Both the position numbers and the translations under genes were made by a program. From Lautropia sp. (GTDB lineage Bacteria > Pseudomonadota > Gammaproteobacteria > Burkholderiales > Burkholderiaceae_E): DNA of 64,000 nucleotides. Below are positions 19,894 to 29,856 of the stretch, in pieces (position 1 is the first letter of the stretch; the number at the start of each line of letters is the position of its first letter). The stretch spans positions 613,840 through 677,839 of the forward strand of contig JAUMUG010000001.1 of NCBI GenBank assembly GCA_030530775.1. Reading direction: 5' to 3'. The notes under the pieces are model-generated. The model was given only the letters and a program-made list of their open reading frames with translations, made no database searches and was not told the DNA's origin.

Positions 19894-20349
19894 TCAGCGC
19901 ACATGCTTCTCCGCAATCGCCACCACCTTGTCCACCCGGGTGGTGTAGCGCGGGTTGTCGGCCAGGTAGTCGGTGCTCATCCAGGTTTTGACGATTTCCT
20001 GGGCGATGGCCGAGCCGATGATCTTGCCGCCGAGGCACAGCACGTTGGTGTTGGAGTGTGAGCGGGCCAGGCCGGCGCAGAACGGGTCCTGGCAAACGGC
20101 GGCAAACACCTTTGGAATCTTGTTGGCGATCATCGCACTGCCATAGCCCACGCCGTCGATGAAGATGCCGCGATCGGCCTTGCCCTCGCTCACGGCCAGC
20201 GATGCGGGGTAGATGAAATCGGGCAGGTCGCAGCCTTCGTCGGAATGCGGCCCGAAGTCGATCACTTCATGTCCGTCCTCCTCCAGCAGCGCCTTCAGTT
20301 CGGCTTTAAGTGCAAATCCGGCGTGATCGCCTGCCATCGCAATTTTCAT
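19894..20349 (-). CDS. RpiB/LacA/LacB family sugar-phosphate isomerase
   Basis: A 151-residue isomerase of the ribose-5-phosphate isomerase B fold. The N terminus MKIAMAGDHAGFALKAELK and GHEVIDFGPHS are standard. At residue 65 there is Asp (GIFIDGVGYGSAMIANK) where E. coli RpiB has its catalytic cysteine in a CGTGIG-type motif. The ARSHSNTNVLCLGGKIIG segment with the conserved His and Asn is kept. The IDGVGYGSA variant is shared by a subset of family members, so the substrate may not be ribose-5-phosphate; tetrose or other sugar phosphates are possible. A degenerate copy of part of this gene lies 255 bp upstream. Confidence 0.85.
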   Translation of the reverse strand: MKIAMAGDHAGFALKAELKALLEEDGHEVIDFGPHSDEGCDLPDFIYPASLAVSEGKADRGIFIDGVGYGSAMIANKIPKVFAAVCQDPFCAGLARSHSNTNVLCLGGKIIGSAIAQEIVKTWMSTDYLADNPRYTTRVDKVVAIAEKHVR

Positions 20350-20548
20350 GTTGGTTCTCCGTGAGGGTCATCGGGGTATCCGCAACCATGCACCTGCTGC
20401 GGATGTGCGTCATCTCTGATGCTGTATGAAGTGTGCCATGCATGTGCCGCAAAGGCCCAGGGGGATCATCGTGCTTGTCCAGGGGCAGGATTCTGATGAG
20501 GGATGAAGCGCCACACACGATTGGCGTTTACTGCTGGGTATTCCGATG

Positions 20549-20605
20549 ATCGTGACCGCAGGATTCCGGCATCGTGACCGGGCAGTCCGGCATCGTGACC
20601 GCTGG
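20549..20605. repeat. Short tandem repeat, unit about 21 bp
   Basis: The sequence ATCGTGACCG followed by a variable part and TCCGGC recurs nearly three times at 21-22 bp spacing, immediately next to the degenerate rpiB-like copy. It probably arose by slippage in non-coding DNA. Confidence 0.55.
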
Positions 20606-20748
20606 CTCCTGGGCGATGGCCGAACCGATCGGCTTGCCGCCGAGGGCCGGGGCCGGCACGTCGGGGTCGGAATGTGAGCGGCCAGCCGGGCGCACAAGGG
20701 GCTTGGCAGACGGCGGCAAATACGCAGGGCGGCTTGTCGGCGATCAGA
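20605..20748 (-). pseudogene. Degenerate partial copy of the adjacent rpiB-like gene
   Basis: About 144 bp align with 19995-20136 inside the intact isomerase gene. Shared blocks include TCCTGGGCGATGGCCGA, CTTGCCGCCGAGG, GAGTGTGAGCG-type sequence, and GGCGGCAAA followed by TTGTTGGCGATCA-like sequence. Small indels and substitutions destroy the frame. On the minus strand the translation still shows GGKPIGSAIAQE, matching GGKIIGSAIAQE of the intact protein. It is best explained as a relic of a tandem duplication. Confidence 0.75.
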
Positions 20749-20850
20749 GACACGCTTGGGAACAGGGCTTTGCTTGGCGATCGATGCACTTTGTGCCATT
20801 CTGTGAGCCATGAATGCGGCTGCCTTTGGAATGAAACGGCGATGTAGGCT

Positions 20851-20870
20851 GCCACGATGCAGATCGTGGC
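20851..20870 (+). other. Hairpin in the 5' leader of the DUF4198 gene
   Basis: A perfect 7-bp stem (GCCACGA / TCGTGGC) with a 6-nt loop lies 34 nt before the start codon at 20904. No T-run follows, so it is more likely a leader structure or protein-binding site than a terminator. It matches no riboswitch I know. Confidence 0.45.
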
Positions 20871-20903
20871 GGGGATTCGTTTCGTTTCAGTCAAGGAGCA
20901 CGC

Positions 20904-21668
20904 ATGAAAACGCTTGATTCGGCCCTGCTGGCATTGTTGCTGGGCGCATCGGCCTCGGTCTCGGCGCATAGTTTGTGGACGTTGGGTGAAAACAAGGATG
21001 TCTTCGAGGCAGACATTCTCTATGGCCACGCATTTCCCGCACCCGAGGTGATTCCGGAGGAGCGGCTGTCATTGTTCGAGCCACTGGTGGTGATCAGCGA
21101 GTGGGGCGAGACCACGCTGCATCAGCACGGAGCAAACCATCATTACCGGCACAGTGCCAGACTGGACAAGGGCACACATATTCTGCTGGCCACCTACAAG
21201 CCGACCCATTGGACGAAGAAGGCCGATGGCAAGTGGGAAATGAACAAGACACGGGCCGATTTCAAGGACGCGGAAAGTTGTGGGCTATACGCGATGCAGG
21301 GCAAGAGCTTCGTCCTGGAGGATGATGACGGCGCGTTCGCCATCCGGCCCGTAGGCAAGGGCTACGAGATCACACCGCTGGTGAAGCCTTCTGCGATCGG
21401 GGCCGACGAGCTGGTGAAATTCCTGGTGACGCGCGACGGCAAACCGCTGTCGGGCGTCCAGGTGGTGGGCAGCCCGGCAGGCTTCAATTCGGAGGAGGTC
21501 GAGATCGAGGCTTTCTATACCGAAACCGATGAAAAGGGTGAGTTCCTGTTCCGCGCGCTGAAGCCGGGGCTTTGGTATCTGTCGGCCGAGGTCGAGCAGC
21601 CGGCCGATGACCCCGAGGTCTGCGACAAGGTGGTCCACGAGTTCACGCTGAGCTTCAGGGTGAACTGA
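20904..21668 (+). CDS. DUF4198 domain periplasmic protein
   Basis: A 254-residue exported protein with signal peptide MKTLDSALLALLLGASASVSA cleaved before HSLWTLG. Mature proteins of the DUF4198 family (NikK/CbiK-like among others) often start with His at the mature N terminus, a metal-binding arrangement, and this one does too. More histidines follow in LHQHGANHHYRHSAR. The C-terminal half has a transthyretin-like segment (GKPLSGVQVVGSPAG, then TDEKGEFLFRALKPGLWYLSA). A strong AAGGAG lies just upstream of the ATG. Related genes often sit near nickel, cobalt or TonB uptake genes, but no such partner is adjacent here, so metal binding is an inference. Confidence 0.85.
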   Translation: MKTLDSALLALLLGASASVSAHSLWTLGENKDVFEADILYGHAFPAPEVIPEERLSLFEPLVVISEWGETTLHQHGANHHYRHSARLDKGTHILLATYKPTHWTKKADGKWEMNKTRADFKDAESCGLYAMQGKSFVLEDDDGAFAIRPVGKGYEITPLVKPSAIGADELVKFLVTRDGKPLSGVQVVGSPAGFNSEEVEIEAFYTETDEKGEFLFRALKPGLWYLSAEVEQPADDPEVCDKVVHEFTLSFRVN

Positions 21669-21836
21669 CCCGCCATCTGTCGCCGCTTCGAGAGGGGAGG
21701 GCGAGTCGTGTGTTTCACAGCGCAAACACCTTCAAGCGAGGTCTGACGAGTCTGTCAAAGCGGTCGGTGATGCTGGTGTCCAGTTGAGCGCCGGCGAAAA
21801 GCCGGTGCGGCATGGACTCCAGTTTCGTCCGGTTGA

Positions 21837-21962
21837 TGGCAGGGCGTCGAACCGCTCAGCGGGATCGTGCCGCGCACCGGCGCCGTCGGCCCGATGCAGC
21901 CGGTGTACCCGCGCGATCCCGACGGCAATCTGCTGGAAGAAATCAGCCGGTATCTCGCTTGA
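21837..21962 (+). pseudogene. 3' relic of a VOC (glyoxalase/bleomycin-resistance) family gene
   Basis: In one frame the sequence reads QGVEPLSGIVPRTGAVGPMQ and continues PVYPRDPDGNLLEEISRYLA to a stop at 21960-21962. That is the classic last beta-alpha module of VOC proteins, with the metal-ligand Glu in the DPDGNLLEE motif. A stop codon at 21834-21836 precedes it and no start or first half is present. The surrounding region 21669-22007 holds nothing else. Confidence 0.7.
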
Positions 21963-22007
21963 AGTCTTCCTGCGTCAAAATTGACGGTATGCCGGGCACG
22001 GAATGCA

Positions 22008-22670
22008 TCAATCGTAGGGAATCTCCCGATCCAGAATCGACCATCGCCCATCGCGGTAGCTCAGATGCACCGGGGTTGCATTGCGAATGCTCTTGCGCAG
22101 GGCGGTGTCGGGCGCGATTTTTTTCAGAATCGTGCTGATCGCCATACCGTGAGACACCAGCAGCACGGTACCGCCGGGGCGGGACTGCTGCACGACGGTG
22201 TCTAGACCGCGTTGAATACGCTCGATGAAACACTGTTCCGTTTCGGCCAGGCCCAGCGGGTCCAGTGCGTGTGTGCTTTGGATCAGCAGGTTGCGGCTGC
22301 CATGTCGGTGGCGATGCAGCCAGTGCTGTAAATCCGATATGCCATGAAAGGCGGCTGATTGCTCATAGACTGTGTCGATCAGCTCGCCTTCCAATCCGCC
22401 GAAATAAAATTCACGCAGATCGGACAGTGTCCCGATGGGCAGTGAGCCCTGGCCCTTGGCACGCAGAATCAGCCGAGCGGTGTCGATGGCGCGCGGGCTG
22501 GTGCTGGCATAGGCCGCGTCGAACTGCACCGTATCGCCGAGTGAGGCACCCAGCGCCGCGGCAACGGCCCGCCCTTCATCGGTCAGAGGCGAGTCACACC
22601 AACCCTGAATACGCCTCATCACATTGAACACCGTCCTGCCGTGGCGGGCCAGATAGAGTTTCAGGCTCAT
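22008..22670 (-). CDS. Histidine phosphatase superfamily protein (phosphoglycerate-mutase-like)
   Basis: A 220-residue phosphatase with the catalytic LARHGRT motif at the N terminus (MSLKLYLARHGRTVFNVMRR) and the second catalytic His in LLVSHGMAIST. It also has SPLTDEGRAVAAALG, SPRAIDTARLIL and an acidic REFYFGGLEGE segment matching cofactor-independent phosphatases of this branch. Alternative starts further upstream overlap the neighbouring glutathione-transferase-like gene; the ATG at 22670 gives the expected N terminus. It lies 28 bp after that gene on the same strand, so the two probably form an operon. The substrate cannot be predicted. Confidence 0.85.
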   Translation of the reverse strand: MSLKLYLARHGRTVFNVMRRIQGWCDSPLTDEGRAVAAALGASLGDTVQFDAAYASTSPRAIDTARLILRAKGQGSLPIGTLSDLREFYFGGLEGELIDTVYEQSAAFHGISDLQHWLHRHRHGSRNLLIQSTHALDPLGLAETEQCFIERIQRGLDTVVQQSRPGGTVLLVSHGMAISTILKKIAPDTALRKSIRNATPVHLSYRDGRWSILDREIPYD

Positions 22671-22698
22671 GTCGAACCATCCGGTGGGGCGATGTGAT

Positions 22699-23334
22699 TC
22701 AGCCGTCACCGTTGCCGTTGGTCTCGACATACTGAGTGCTGGCCAGGCACGGATAGCGGCCGTTCATGTCCACCACCCATTCGTGCAGCGCGTGATCGAT
22801 CAGCGCCTGGCGAAGGTTGATGAAGCGGTCGCGGAACAGTACGTAATCGAGAGCGCAGGCAGCAAACAAGGTGCCGATATTCAGTTCGGTGCCAAATTTA
22901 TGTACATATTTGGCCAGAAAGGCAATTGTGCTGGCATTGCGCTGCGCAGCCTTTTCGTGCCGCAGCGACCACCATTCGCTTTCGGGACGGGTCATCTTTT
23001 CGGCCACCAGCGGAATGGTGTTTTCCAGCAATCCGGCGGCCAGCGCGTTCAGATTCAGCGCATCCCAGCGGGTGTCGTCCCGAGGATACAGGCTGCTGCC
23101 GTTGCCCATGCTGTCGAGATATTCCGAAATCACCTGGCTGTTGAACAACCAGTTGCCATTGTCGCGTTGCAGGACCGGGATGCGGCCGAGCGGTACGTCC
23201 TGATTGTGCGGCGACTCCTGGTTCGGTGCGGAGGAGACCTGATTCAGTTCGATCAGTCCGTCCAACCGATGATGAGCGATCACCGCACGAACTTTACGGG
23301 CATAGGGGCTGGTGGTGGAATACCAGAGTTTCAT
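22699..23334 (-). CDS. Glutathione S-transferase-like protein, copy 1
   Basis: A 211-residue protein with a thioredoxin-fold N-terminal domain (MKLWYSTTSPYARKVRAVI, then VPLGRIPVLQRDNG and NSQVISEYLDS) and an all-helical C-terminal domain. The LGRIPVLQ cis-proline region and the E-Y-L-D glutathione-gamma-glutamyl contact are retained. Ser or Tyr near the start (SPY) replaces cysteine as the likely catalytic residue. The end ACALDYVLFRDRFINLRQAL followed by WVVDMNGRYPCLAST closely matches the second copy at 30336-30956. The upstream gap to secF is 300 bp and the histidine phosphatase follows directly. The natural substrate is unknown. Confidence 0.88.
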   Translation of the reverse strand: MKLWYSTTSPYARKVRAVIAHHRLDGLIELNQVSSAPNQESPHNQDVPLGRIPVLQRDNGNWLFNSQVISEYLDSMGNGSSLYPRDDTRWDALNLNALAAGLLENTIPLVAEKMTRPESEWWSLRHEKAAQRNASTIAFLAKYVHKFGTELNIGTLFAACALDYVLFRDRFINLRQALIDHALHEWVVDMNGRYPCLASTQYVETNGNGDG

Positions 23335-23635
23335 CGAGAGTCTCCTGTCGGTTGGTGTCGTCAAACTTCTGTTTTGCAGGAGGAGAGACTCTTGGAAGCT
23401 TACACGGGATGGGCTGGCGGGCAGGGAATACAGACGACGAATGCCCGGACATTCGAGGGAGTGGCTCCTCCGGGTGGGCCGACCATCATTCGAACCGGCC
23501 GATGACCACAGGCTGTCACAGTGTGCCGGGGACTTTCCCCGGAGTTGCTGGCTGTCCTCGTGGCTGGCCCGGGAAACCAGGAGCCCGAAAATCCGGGGAC
23601 CCGGGACTGGAACCCGGAGCCCCGGCCCCGGCCGT

Positions 23636-24580
23636 TCAAGGCAACTCCACCCCGTTGTCTTCCTTCTTCTTGATCGGTTTGACCAGGTCCTCACGCTTGA
23701 GGCCGAGGCGCATCACAATGGCGGCTGCCACGAAGATCGACGAATAGACACCGAACAGGATGCCGATCGACAGTGCCAGCGAGAAGTAATGCAGGGTCGG
23801 ACCGCCGAAGAACAGCATCGCCAGTACCATCATCAGGGTCGAGGTGTGGGTGATGATGGTCCGCGACATCGTGGTGGTGATGGCGTGGTCCAGCACTTGC
23901 GCCGTCGTCATGTTCTTTGCCTGGCGTTCACGGAATTTCTCGCGCACCCGGTCGAAGATGATGACGGATTCGTTGACCGAGTAGCCGAGCACCGCCAGCA
24001 CCGCCGCCAGCACCGATAGCGAGAACTCCCACTGGAAGGCGGCGAAGAAGCCGAGGATGATCACCACGTCGTGCAAGTTGGCGACGATGCCGGCCGCCCC
24101 GAACTTCCATTCGAACCGTACCGCCAGATAGATGACGATACCGATGATCACCATCAGCAGTGCCATGGCGCCATTGGTGGCCAATTCCTGGCCGACCTGC
24201 GGGCCGACGAACTCGTTGCGGCGCAACTGTACCTCGGGGTCGATCTGCTTGAGCGCCCCCAGCACATCGGCTGCCTGCTGGTTGGCCGTCATGCCTTCCT
24301 TCAACGGCAGTCGCACGATCACATCGCGTGAAGTGCCGAAGTTCTGTACCTGTGGTTCCGGGAAACCCAGCGTTTCGAGCTTGTCACGGGTCTGGGCCAG
24401 GTCGGCCGGTGTGCTGTAGCTGAATTCCATGACGGTGCCACCGGTGAATTCAACCGACAGATTCAGCCCCCGCACTGCCAGGAAAATCACCGCCACCACG
24501 AAGGCCGTGAACGAGATGAGGTTCAGCAGGGTGGCATGCCGCATGAACGGAATATCGCGGCGGATCTTGAACAGTTCCAT
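23636..24580 (-). CDS. secF: Protein translocase subunit SecF
   Basis: A 314-residue RND-type membrane subunit that works with SecD and YajC to use the proton gradient in late steps of Sec-dependent export. Six membrane segments are visible. The first is followed by LNLSVEFTGGTVMEF, equivalent to the SecD LDLRGG region; later signatures include VGYSVNESVIIFDRVRE-like GYSVNESVIIFDRVRE and TTMSRTIITHTSTLMM. The C terminus is basic (KPIKKKEDNG). It starts 15 nt after secD, so the two are translationally linked. Confidence 0.97.
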   Translation of the reverse strand: MELFKIRRDIPFMRHATLLNLISFTAFVVAVIFLAVRGLNLSVEFTGGTVMEFSYSTPADLAQTRDKLETLGFPEPQVQNFGTSRDVIVRLPLKEGMTANQQAADVLGALKQIDPEVQLRRNEFVGPQVGQELATNGAMALLMVIIGIVIYLAVRFEWKFGAAGIVANLHDVVIILGFFAAFQWEFSLSVLAAVLAVLGYSVNESVIIFDRVREKFRERQAKNMTTAQVLDHAITTTMSRTIITHTSTLMMVLAMLFFGGPTLHYFSLALSIGILFGVYSSIFVAAAIVMRLGLKREDLVKPIKKKEDNGVELP

Positions 24581-24595
24581 GTCAGATGCTCCGTA

Positions 24596-26467
24596 TCAGC
24601 GGGTTGTCGGTTGGTCGGATTTCCAGTCGGACTGACCGACCGACAGGCGCTTGATGCGCTTCTGGCTGCCGTACCACAGGTTGACCAGGCCTCGGGACAC
24701 GAACACCGCCGAGAACATCGATGTCATGATGCCCAGGCAGTGCACGACGGCAAAGCCCTTGATCGGACCCGAACCGAAGGCCAGCAGGGCCAGGCCCGCG
24801 ATCAGCGTGGTGATGTTCGCATCCAGAATCGTCGCCCAGGCGCGATCGTAGCCGGCGGCGATCGCCGCATGTGGCGTGGCACCGTTGCGCAGTTCCTCGC
24901 GGACCCGTTCATTGATCAGCACGTTGGCGTCGATGGCCATGCCCAGTGTCAGAGCGATGGCCGCCATGCCGGGCAGGGTCAGTGTGGCCTGCAGCAGTGA
25001 CAGCACCGCCACCAGCATCAGCAGGTTGAAGCCCAGTGCCAGCGTGGAAAACACGCCGAACAGCATGTAATACACCATGATGAATACCGCGATGGCCGCA
25101 AAGCCCCAGGTGACCGAGGCAAAGCCCATTTTGATGTTGTCTGCACCCAGGCTCGGGCCGATCGTGCGTTCCTCGATGATGTCCATCGGCGCGGCCAGCG
25201 CACCGGCACGTAACAGCAGTGCCAGGTCGCTGGCATTTTTCTGCGAACCCATGCCGGTGATCTGGAAGCGGCTGCCCAGTTCGGACTGGATGGTCGCCAC
25301 CGTCAGCACTTCGCCTTTGCCTTTCTCGAACAGCACGACCGCCATCGGCTTGCCGATGTTCTTGCGCGAGACTTCGCGCAGATGGCGGCCCCCGGCCTCG
25401 TTCAGGCTCACGGCCACCGCCGGTTGCTGATTTTCGTCGAAGGCGGCCGAGGCATTGGTCAGCTGTCGCCCGGTGAAGATCGGTTCGCGCTTGAGCACCA
25501 CCGGTGCGCCACGGCCCTGGCGGAACAGATCCGATCCGAAGGGGACGACGGCGTTTTCGTTGTGCAGGGCGCGCTGTGCTTCCATGCTCAGATCCACCAG
25601 CCGGGATTCCAGCGTCGCGGTACGACCGAGGATGTCCTTGGCGCGGGCAGTGTCCTGCACGCCGGGCAGCTGTACCACGATCCGGTCGGTACCCTGGCGC
25701 TGGATGACCGGTTCGGCCACACCGAGCTCGTTGATCCGGTTGTTCAGTGTCGTGATGTTTTGCTGCACCGAATTGTCGAGGAAGCTGCGCATGGCCGCGT
25801 CGGTCATCACCAGCACCAGTTTGGCGTCGGCGCCGGTGCCGCGCGGCGTCACGGCCAGATCGCCCTGGTTGTCGCGCAACACACTCTGGGCGCGGTCGCG
25901 GGTGGCTTCATCGGCAAAGGAAACCACCAGCTGGTTGCCATTGCGCTGGATGATGCCGTGACGGACCTTGCGGTCGCGCAGCAGGGTGCGAACGTCCGAG
26001 ACGGCACTGTCGAGACGCTTGTGCAGTGCCTCGGCGGTGTCGATCTGCATCAGGAAGTGCACGCCGCCGCGCAGGTCCAGGCCTAGATACATCGGCAGGG
26101 CCCGCAACTCGGTCAGCCATTCGGGTGAACTCGACAGCAGGTTCAGCGCGGTGATATAGACCGGATCGGCCGGGTCGGGATTGAAAGCCTTTTCCAGCAC
26201 ATCGCGGGCGCGCAGCTGGGTGTCGGGCGTATCGAAACGGACCTTGACCGAATTGGCATCACGCAGCACGCCGGTATGCGGGATACCGGCTTCGTCCAGC
26301 GCGGCGATCGCGCGGTCTTCCGTTGCCTGGTCGACCTGCACGGTCGCCTTCTGGCTGGAGATCTGAACCGCTGGCGATTCACCGTAGAAGTTGGGGAGGG
26401 TATAGATCAGGCTGAAGATCAGCGCCAGCCCGATGACGGCATATCGCCAGAACGGATATCGATTCAC
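24596..26467 (-). CDS. secD: Protein translocase subunit SecD
   Basis: A 623-residue RND-type subunit with one N-terminal membrane anchor, a large periplasmic P1 domain, and five C-terminal membrane segments. Key signatures are LGLDLRGGVHFLMQID just after the anchor, VQLPGVQDTARAKDILG in the periplasmic part, and MAIDANVLINERVREEL in membrane helix 4 with the functionally important Asp. The initiation codon is GTG at 26467, 2 nt after the yajC stop; no better ATG lies nearby. Together with yajC and secF it forms a compact operon. Confidence 0.97.
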   Translation of the reverse strand: MNRYPFWRYAVIGLALIFSLIYTLPNFYGESPAVQISSQKATVQVDQATEDRAIAALDEAGIPHTGVLRDANSVKVRFDTPDTQLRARDVLEKAFNPDPADPVYITALNLLSSSPEWLTELRALPMYLGLDLRGGVHFLMQIDTAEALHKRLDSAVSDVRTLLRDRKVRHGIIQRNGNQLVVSFADEATRDRAQSVLRDNQGDLAVTPRGTGADAKLVLVMTDAAMRSFLDNSVQQNITTLNNRINELGVAEPVIQRQGTDRIVVQLPGVQDTARAKDILGRTATLESRLVDLSMEAQRALHNENAVVPFGSDLFRQGRGAPVVLKREPIFTGRQLTNASAAFDENQQPAVAVSLNEAGGRHLREVSRKNIGKPMAVVLFEKGKGEVLTVATIQSELGSRFQITGMGSQKNASDLALLLRAGALAAPMDIIEERTIGPSLGADNIKMGFASVTWGFAAIAVFIMVYYMLFGVFSTLALGFNLLMLVAVLSLLQATLTLPGMAAIALTLGMAIDANVLINERVREELRNGATPHAAIAAGYDRAWATILDANITTLIAGLALLAFGSGPIKGFAVVHCLGIMTSMFSAVFVSRGLVNLWYGSQKRIKRLSVGQSDWKSDQPTTR

Positions 26468-26469
26468 AC

Positions 26470-26808
26470 TCAGATGGCCTTGATGGTGCCCTTGGGCAGA
26501 AGGGTCTGGACTGCAGTTTTCTGGAAGTTCATGTTGACCGGGGTATCGCCCTGAGATGCCACTTCGATGGTGACATAGGCTTCGCCGACCTTGACGACGC
26601 GACCGACGATGCCGCCGGCGGTGATCACTTCATCACCTTTCTGCAGCTCGGCCAGCATGTTCCGGTGCTCTTTGGCGCGTTTCATCTGAGGACGGATCAT
26701 CAGAAAATACAGCACCACGAACATCAGGATGATCGGCAAAAAGCCGAGCAGTTGACCCTCGGTCGTCGGGGCGCCGGCGGCCTGTGCGTAAGCGTTGGAA
26801 ATAAACAC
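26470..26808 (-). CDS. yajC: Sec translocase accessory subunit YajC
   Basis: A 112-residue single-span membrane protein. GTG at 26808 is chosen as the start because it gives (M)FISNAYAQ, the usual YajC N terminus, and has GAGGA positioned 7 nt upstream. In-frame ATG codons further upstream would add ~33 residues unlike the family. The membrane segment is LLGFLPIILMFVVLYFLMIRPQ, with the RPQMKRAKEH basic motif after it, and the cytoplasmic part includes LQKGDEVITAGGIVGRV. It heads yajC-secD-secF. A gap of about 495 bp separates it from tgt. Confidence 0.94.
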   Translation of the reverse strand: MFISNAYAQAAGAPTTEGQLLGFLPIILMFVVLYFLMIRPQMKRAKEHRNMLAELQKGDEVITAGGIVGRVVKVGEAYVTIEVASQGDTPVNMNFQKTAVQTLLPKGTIKAI

Positions 26809-27303
26809 GTGAAAGTCCTCGTTTGGAAAGTTGAGTGCCCCGAGCGAGCGGCTCGTTGCTGGATGGATGCTGCCGGACATCTTCGCCGTGGCAGGTATGC
26901 AAACCATGACGATGAGCGGGCCATCGACGGGTTTGGGCCATGCCCCGGATGAGGATGATGGGCCGCCGACCCGGGTCGACGAAGCTCTGACTCAGGGCGC
27001 TCGGGCAAAAAAACGGGCCCGCAACGCCGTGGCGACTCCGACGGAAGGACGCCTCGTGGTTCCGGACATGAATCCATCGATTATACCGGCCAGCTGCAGT
27101 CGGACGTTTCAGCGTAGCGGTTGCTGTCATGTGGTGGATACGCCTGCGGATGAAATGCCCGTCGGGTCTTGGGGCGTCAGCGGGCCGACGGGCCGAGGGA
27201 TGAACGCCGCCTCTCGGTGTGCATCCGCCGATTTCGGGGGCAAACCCGTTCAGTGGCGCGGCACACTGATTCCGGGTCGGGGGCGCATAGGGTTCGAGCC
27301 GGC
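26809..27303. other. Intergenic region between tgt and yajC
   Basis: About 495 bp. A palindromic CGGGCCCG next to a run of seven A/T at 27007-27022 is suggestive but does not form a clean stem-loop plus U-tract. I find no RNA gene or credible coding frame. The yajC promoter should be in the part nearest 26850-26950, but no strong -35/-10 pair is evident. Confidence 0.4.
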
Positions 27304-28458
<1,155 letters not shown>

Positions 28459-28581
28459 TCAAAGGAGATGGACCAAAAGCAGGGGTTGTGCCGGGGGCGG
28501 TTTTCGTTCAGGGCGTCTGGCTGATCCGGTGTTCCCGTTCCCCGGGGGCTGACGGCTTCATCGGACCGGCGGACCGGGAGA

Positions 28582-29649
28582 TCACACAGCCGATTCGACA
28601 CCGGCTCGATCCAGCAGCATCGCATCCCCATAACTGAAGAAGCGGTAGCGCTGCGCGATGGCGTGCGCGTAGGCGTTGCGGATCACGTCGTGACCGGCAA
28701 AGGCGCTGACCAGAATCAGCAGTGTCGATTTTGGCAGATGGAAATTGGTGAACAGCCGATCGACCACCTTGAAGCGATAGCCGGGGGTGATGAACAGATC
28801 GGTTTCGCCTTGGCCGGCCACGCCGCCGCTGGCTTCCAGTGCCCGCAGCGAGGTGGTGCCGATGGCCACCACCGGCTTGCCGGCTGCCTTGGCACGGGCA
28901 ATGGCGGCTGCGGTGTCACTCGAGATCAGATAGCGCTCGGCGTGCATCCGGTGCTCGCTCAGTTCCTCGGTGCGCACCGGCAAAAAGGTGCCGGCGCCCA
29001 CGTGCAGCGTCAGTGTGGTGCTGTCGATGCCCCGTCGCCGTAACGTCGCCAGTAGCGCCTCATCGAAATGCAGGCCGGCGGTGGGGGCCGCCACAGCCCC
29101 CGGCTCGCGGGCAAAGATCGTCTGATAGCGCTGCCGGTCGTCGGCATCCGGCTGGTGTTGGATATAGGGCGGCAGCGGCAGACTGCCGAGCCGTTCCAGC
29201 ACGTCTGCGGCCGGTTCGTCGAAGCGTAACCGCAGCAGCATGCTGCCGCTCTGACGGGCGGAGACGACGGTGGCCATGGCGGGGACCGTGTCAGCAGCAG
29301 CCTCTGGACCCGGACCAAAAAACAGTCGGGCGCCTGCGCTCGGCGGATGGCTGGCGCGGATCATCGCCATCACCTCGGATTCACTATCGATCCGCTCGAC
29401 CATCACCTCGATGCGGCCACCGCTTTCCTTGCGGCCGAACAGCCGGGCATTGATCACCCGGGTGTCGTTGAACACCAGTAGGCTGCCCGGCTCCAGCAAC
29501 TGAGGCAGATCGGTCAGCAGCCGGTCGGCGGCCCCGGCTCCGATATCCAGTGTCGACACGTCCAGCAGACGCCCGCCGGCCCGCGACGCGGGCGGGTGCT
29601 GGGCAATCAGTTCATCGGGCAGGTGATAGTCGAAATCAGACAGCTTCAT
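28582..29649 (-). CDS. queA: S-adenosylmethionine:tRNA ribosyltransferase-isomerase QueA
   Basis: QueA transfers the ribosyl part of SAM to preQ1 in tRNA to make epoxyqueuosine. The 355-residue protein begins [19 protein letters not shown], the family start; an upstream in-frame ATG eight codons earlier is less likely. Other signatures are [28 protein letters not shown] and [21 protein letters not shown], with [15 protein letters not shown] near the end. It is the first gene of the queA-tgt pair. Confidence 0.97.
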   Translation of the reverse strand: MKLSDFDYHLPDELIAQHPPASRAGGRLLDVSTLDIGAGAADRLLTDLPQLLEPGSLLVFNDTRVINARLFGRKESGGRIEVMVERIDSESEVMAMIRASHPPSAGARLFFGPGPEAAADTVPAMATVVSARQSGSMLLRLRFDEPAADVLERLGSLPLPPYIQHQPDADDRQRYQTIFAREPGAVAAPTAGLHFDEALLATLRRRGIDSTTLTLHVGAGTFLPVRTEELSEHRMHAERYLISSDTAAAIARAKAAGKPVVAIGTTSLRALEASGGVAGQGETDLFITPGYRFKVVDRLFTNFHLPKSTLLILVSAFAGHDVIRNAYAHAIAQRYRFFSYGDAMLLDRAGVESAV

Positions 29650-29756
29650 GGGGCCGTGTCGGGTCTTTTGCATCAGTTCTTCATGGGCTGAATCCGGTTG
29701 GCGGGGAATGGACTCATTGCCATTTCAGAACGGAATGCAAGAAAATCCTCTGCGAT

Positions 29757-29786
29757 TTGGCAAATCGGCCGGGATTGGTCCATAAT
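29757..29786 (+). promoter_or_regulatory. Promoter of tRNA-Leu
   Basis: TTGGCA at 29757-29762 and CATAAT at 29781-29786, separated by 18 bp, make a good sigma-70 pair about 70 bp upstream of the mature tRNA 5' end. Confidence 0.55.
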
Positions 29787-29856
29787 CCGAAGCCTGACAT
29801 GATCGCACGGAACCTTCGGGCCGTGCCAGTCCATCGTCAGAGTGCAAACGCATCAT

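Noticed and set aside
27007..27022. Possible terminator after tgt (CGGGCCCG beside a run of T)
   Set aside because: The palindrome leaves no loop, and the alternative stem would put the T-run inside the loop, so it does not fit an intrinsic terminator.
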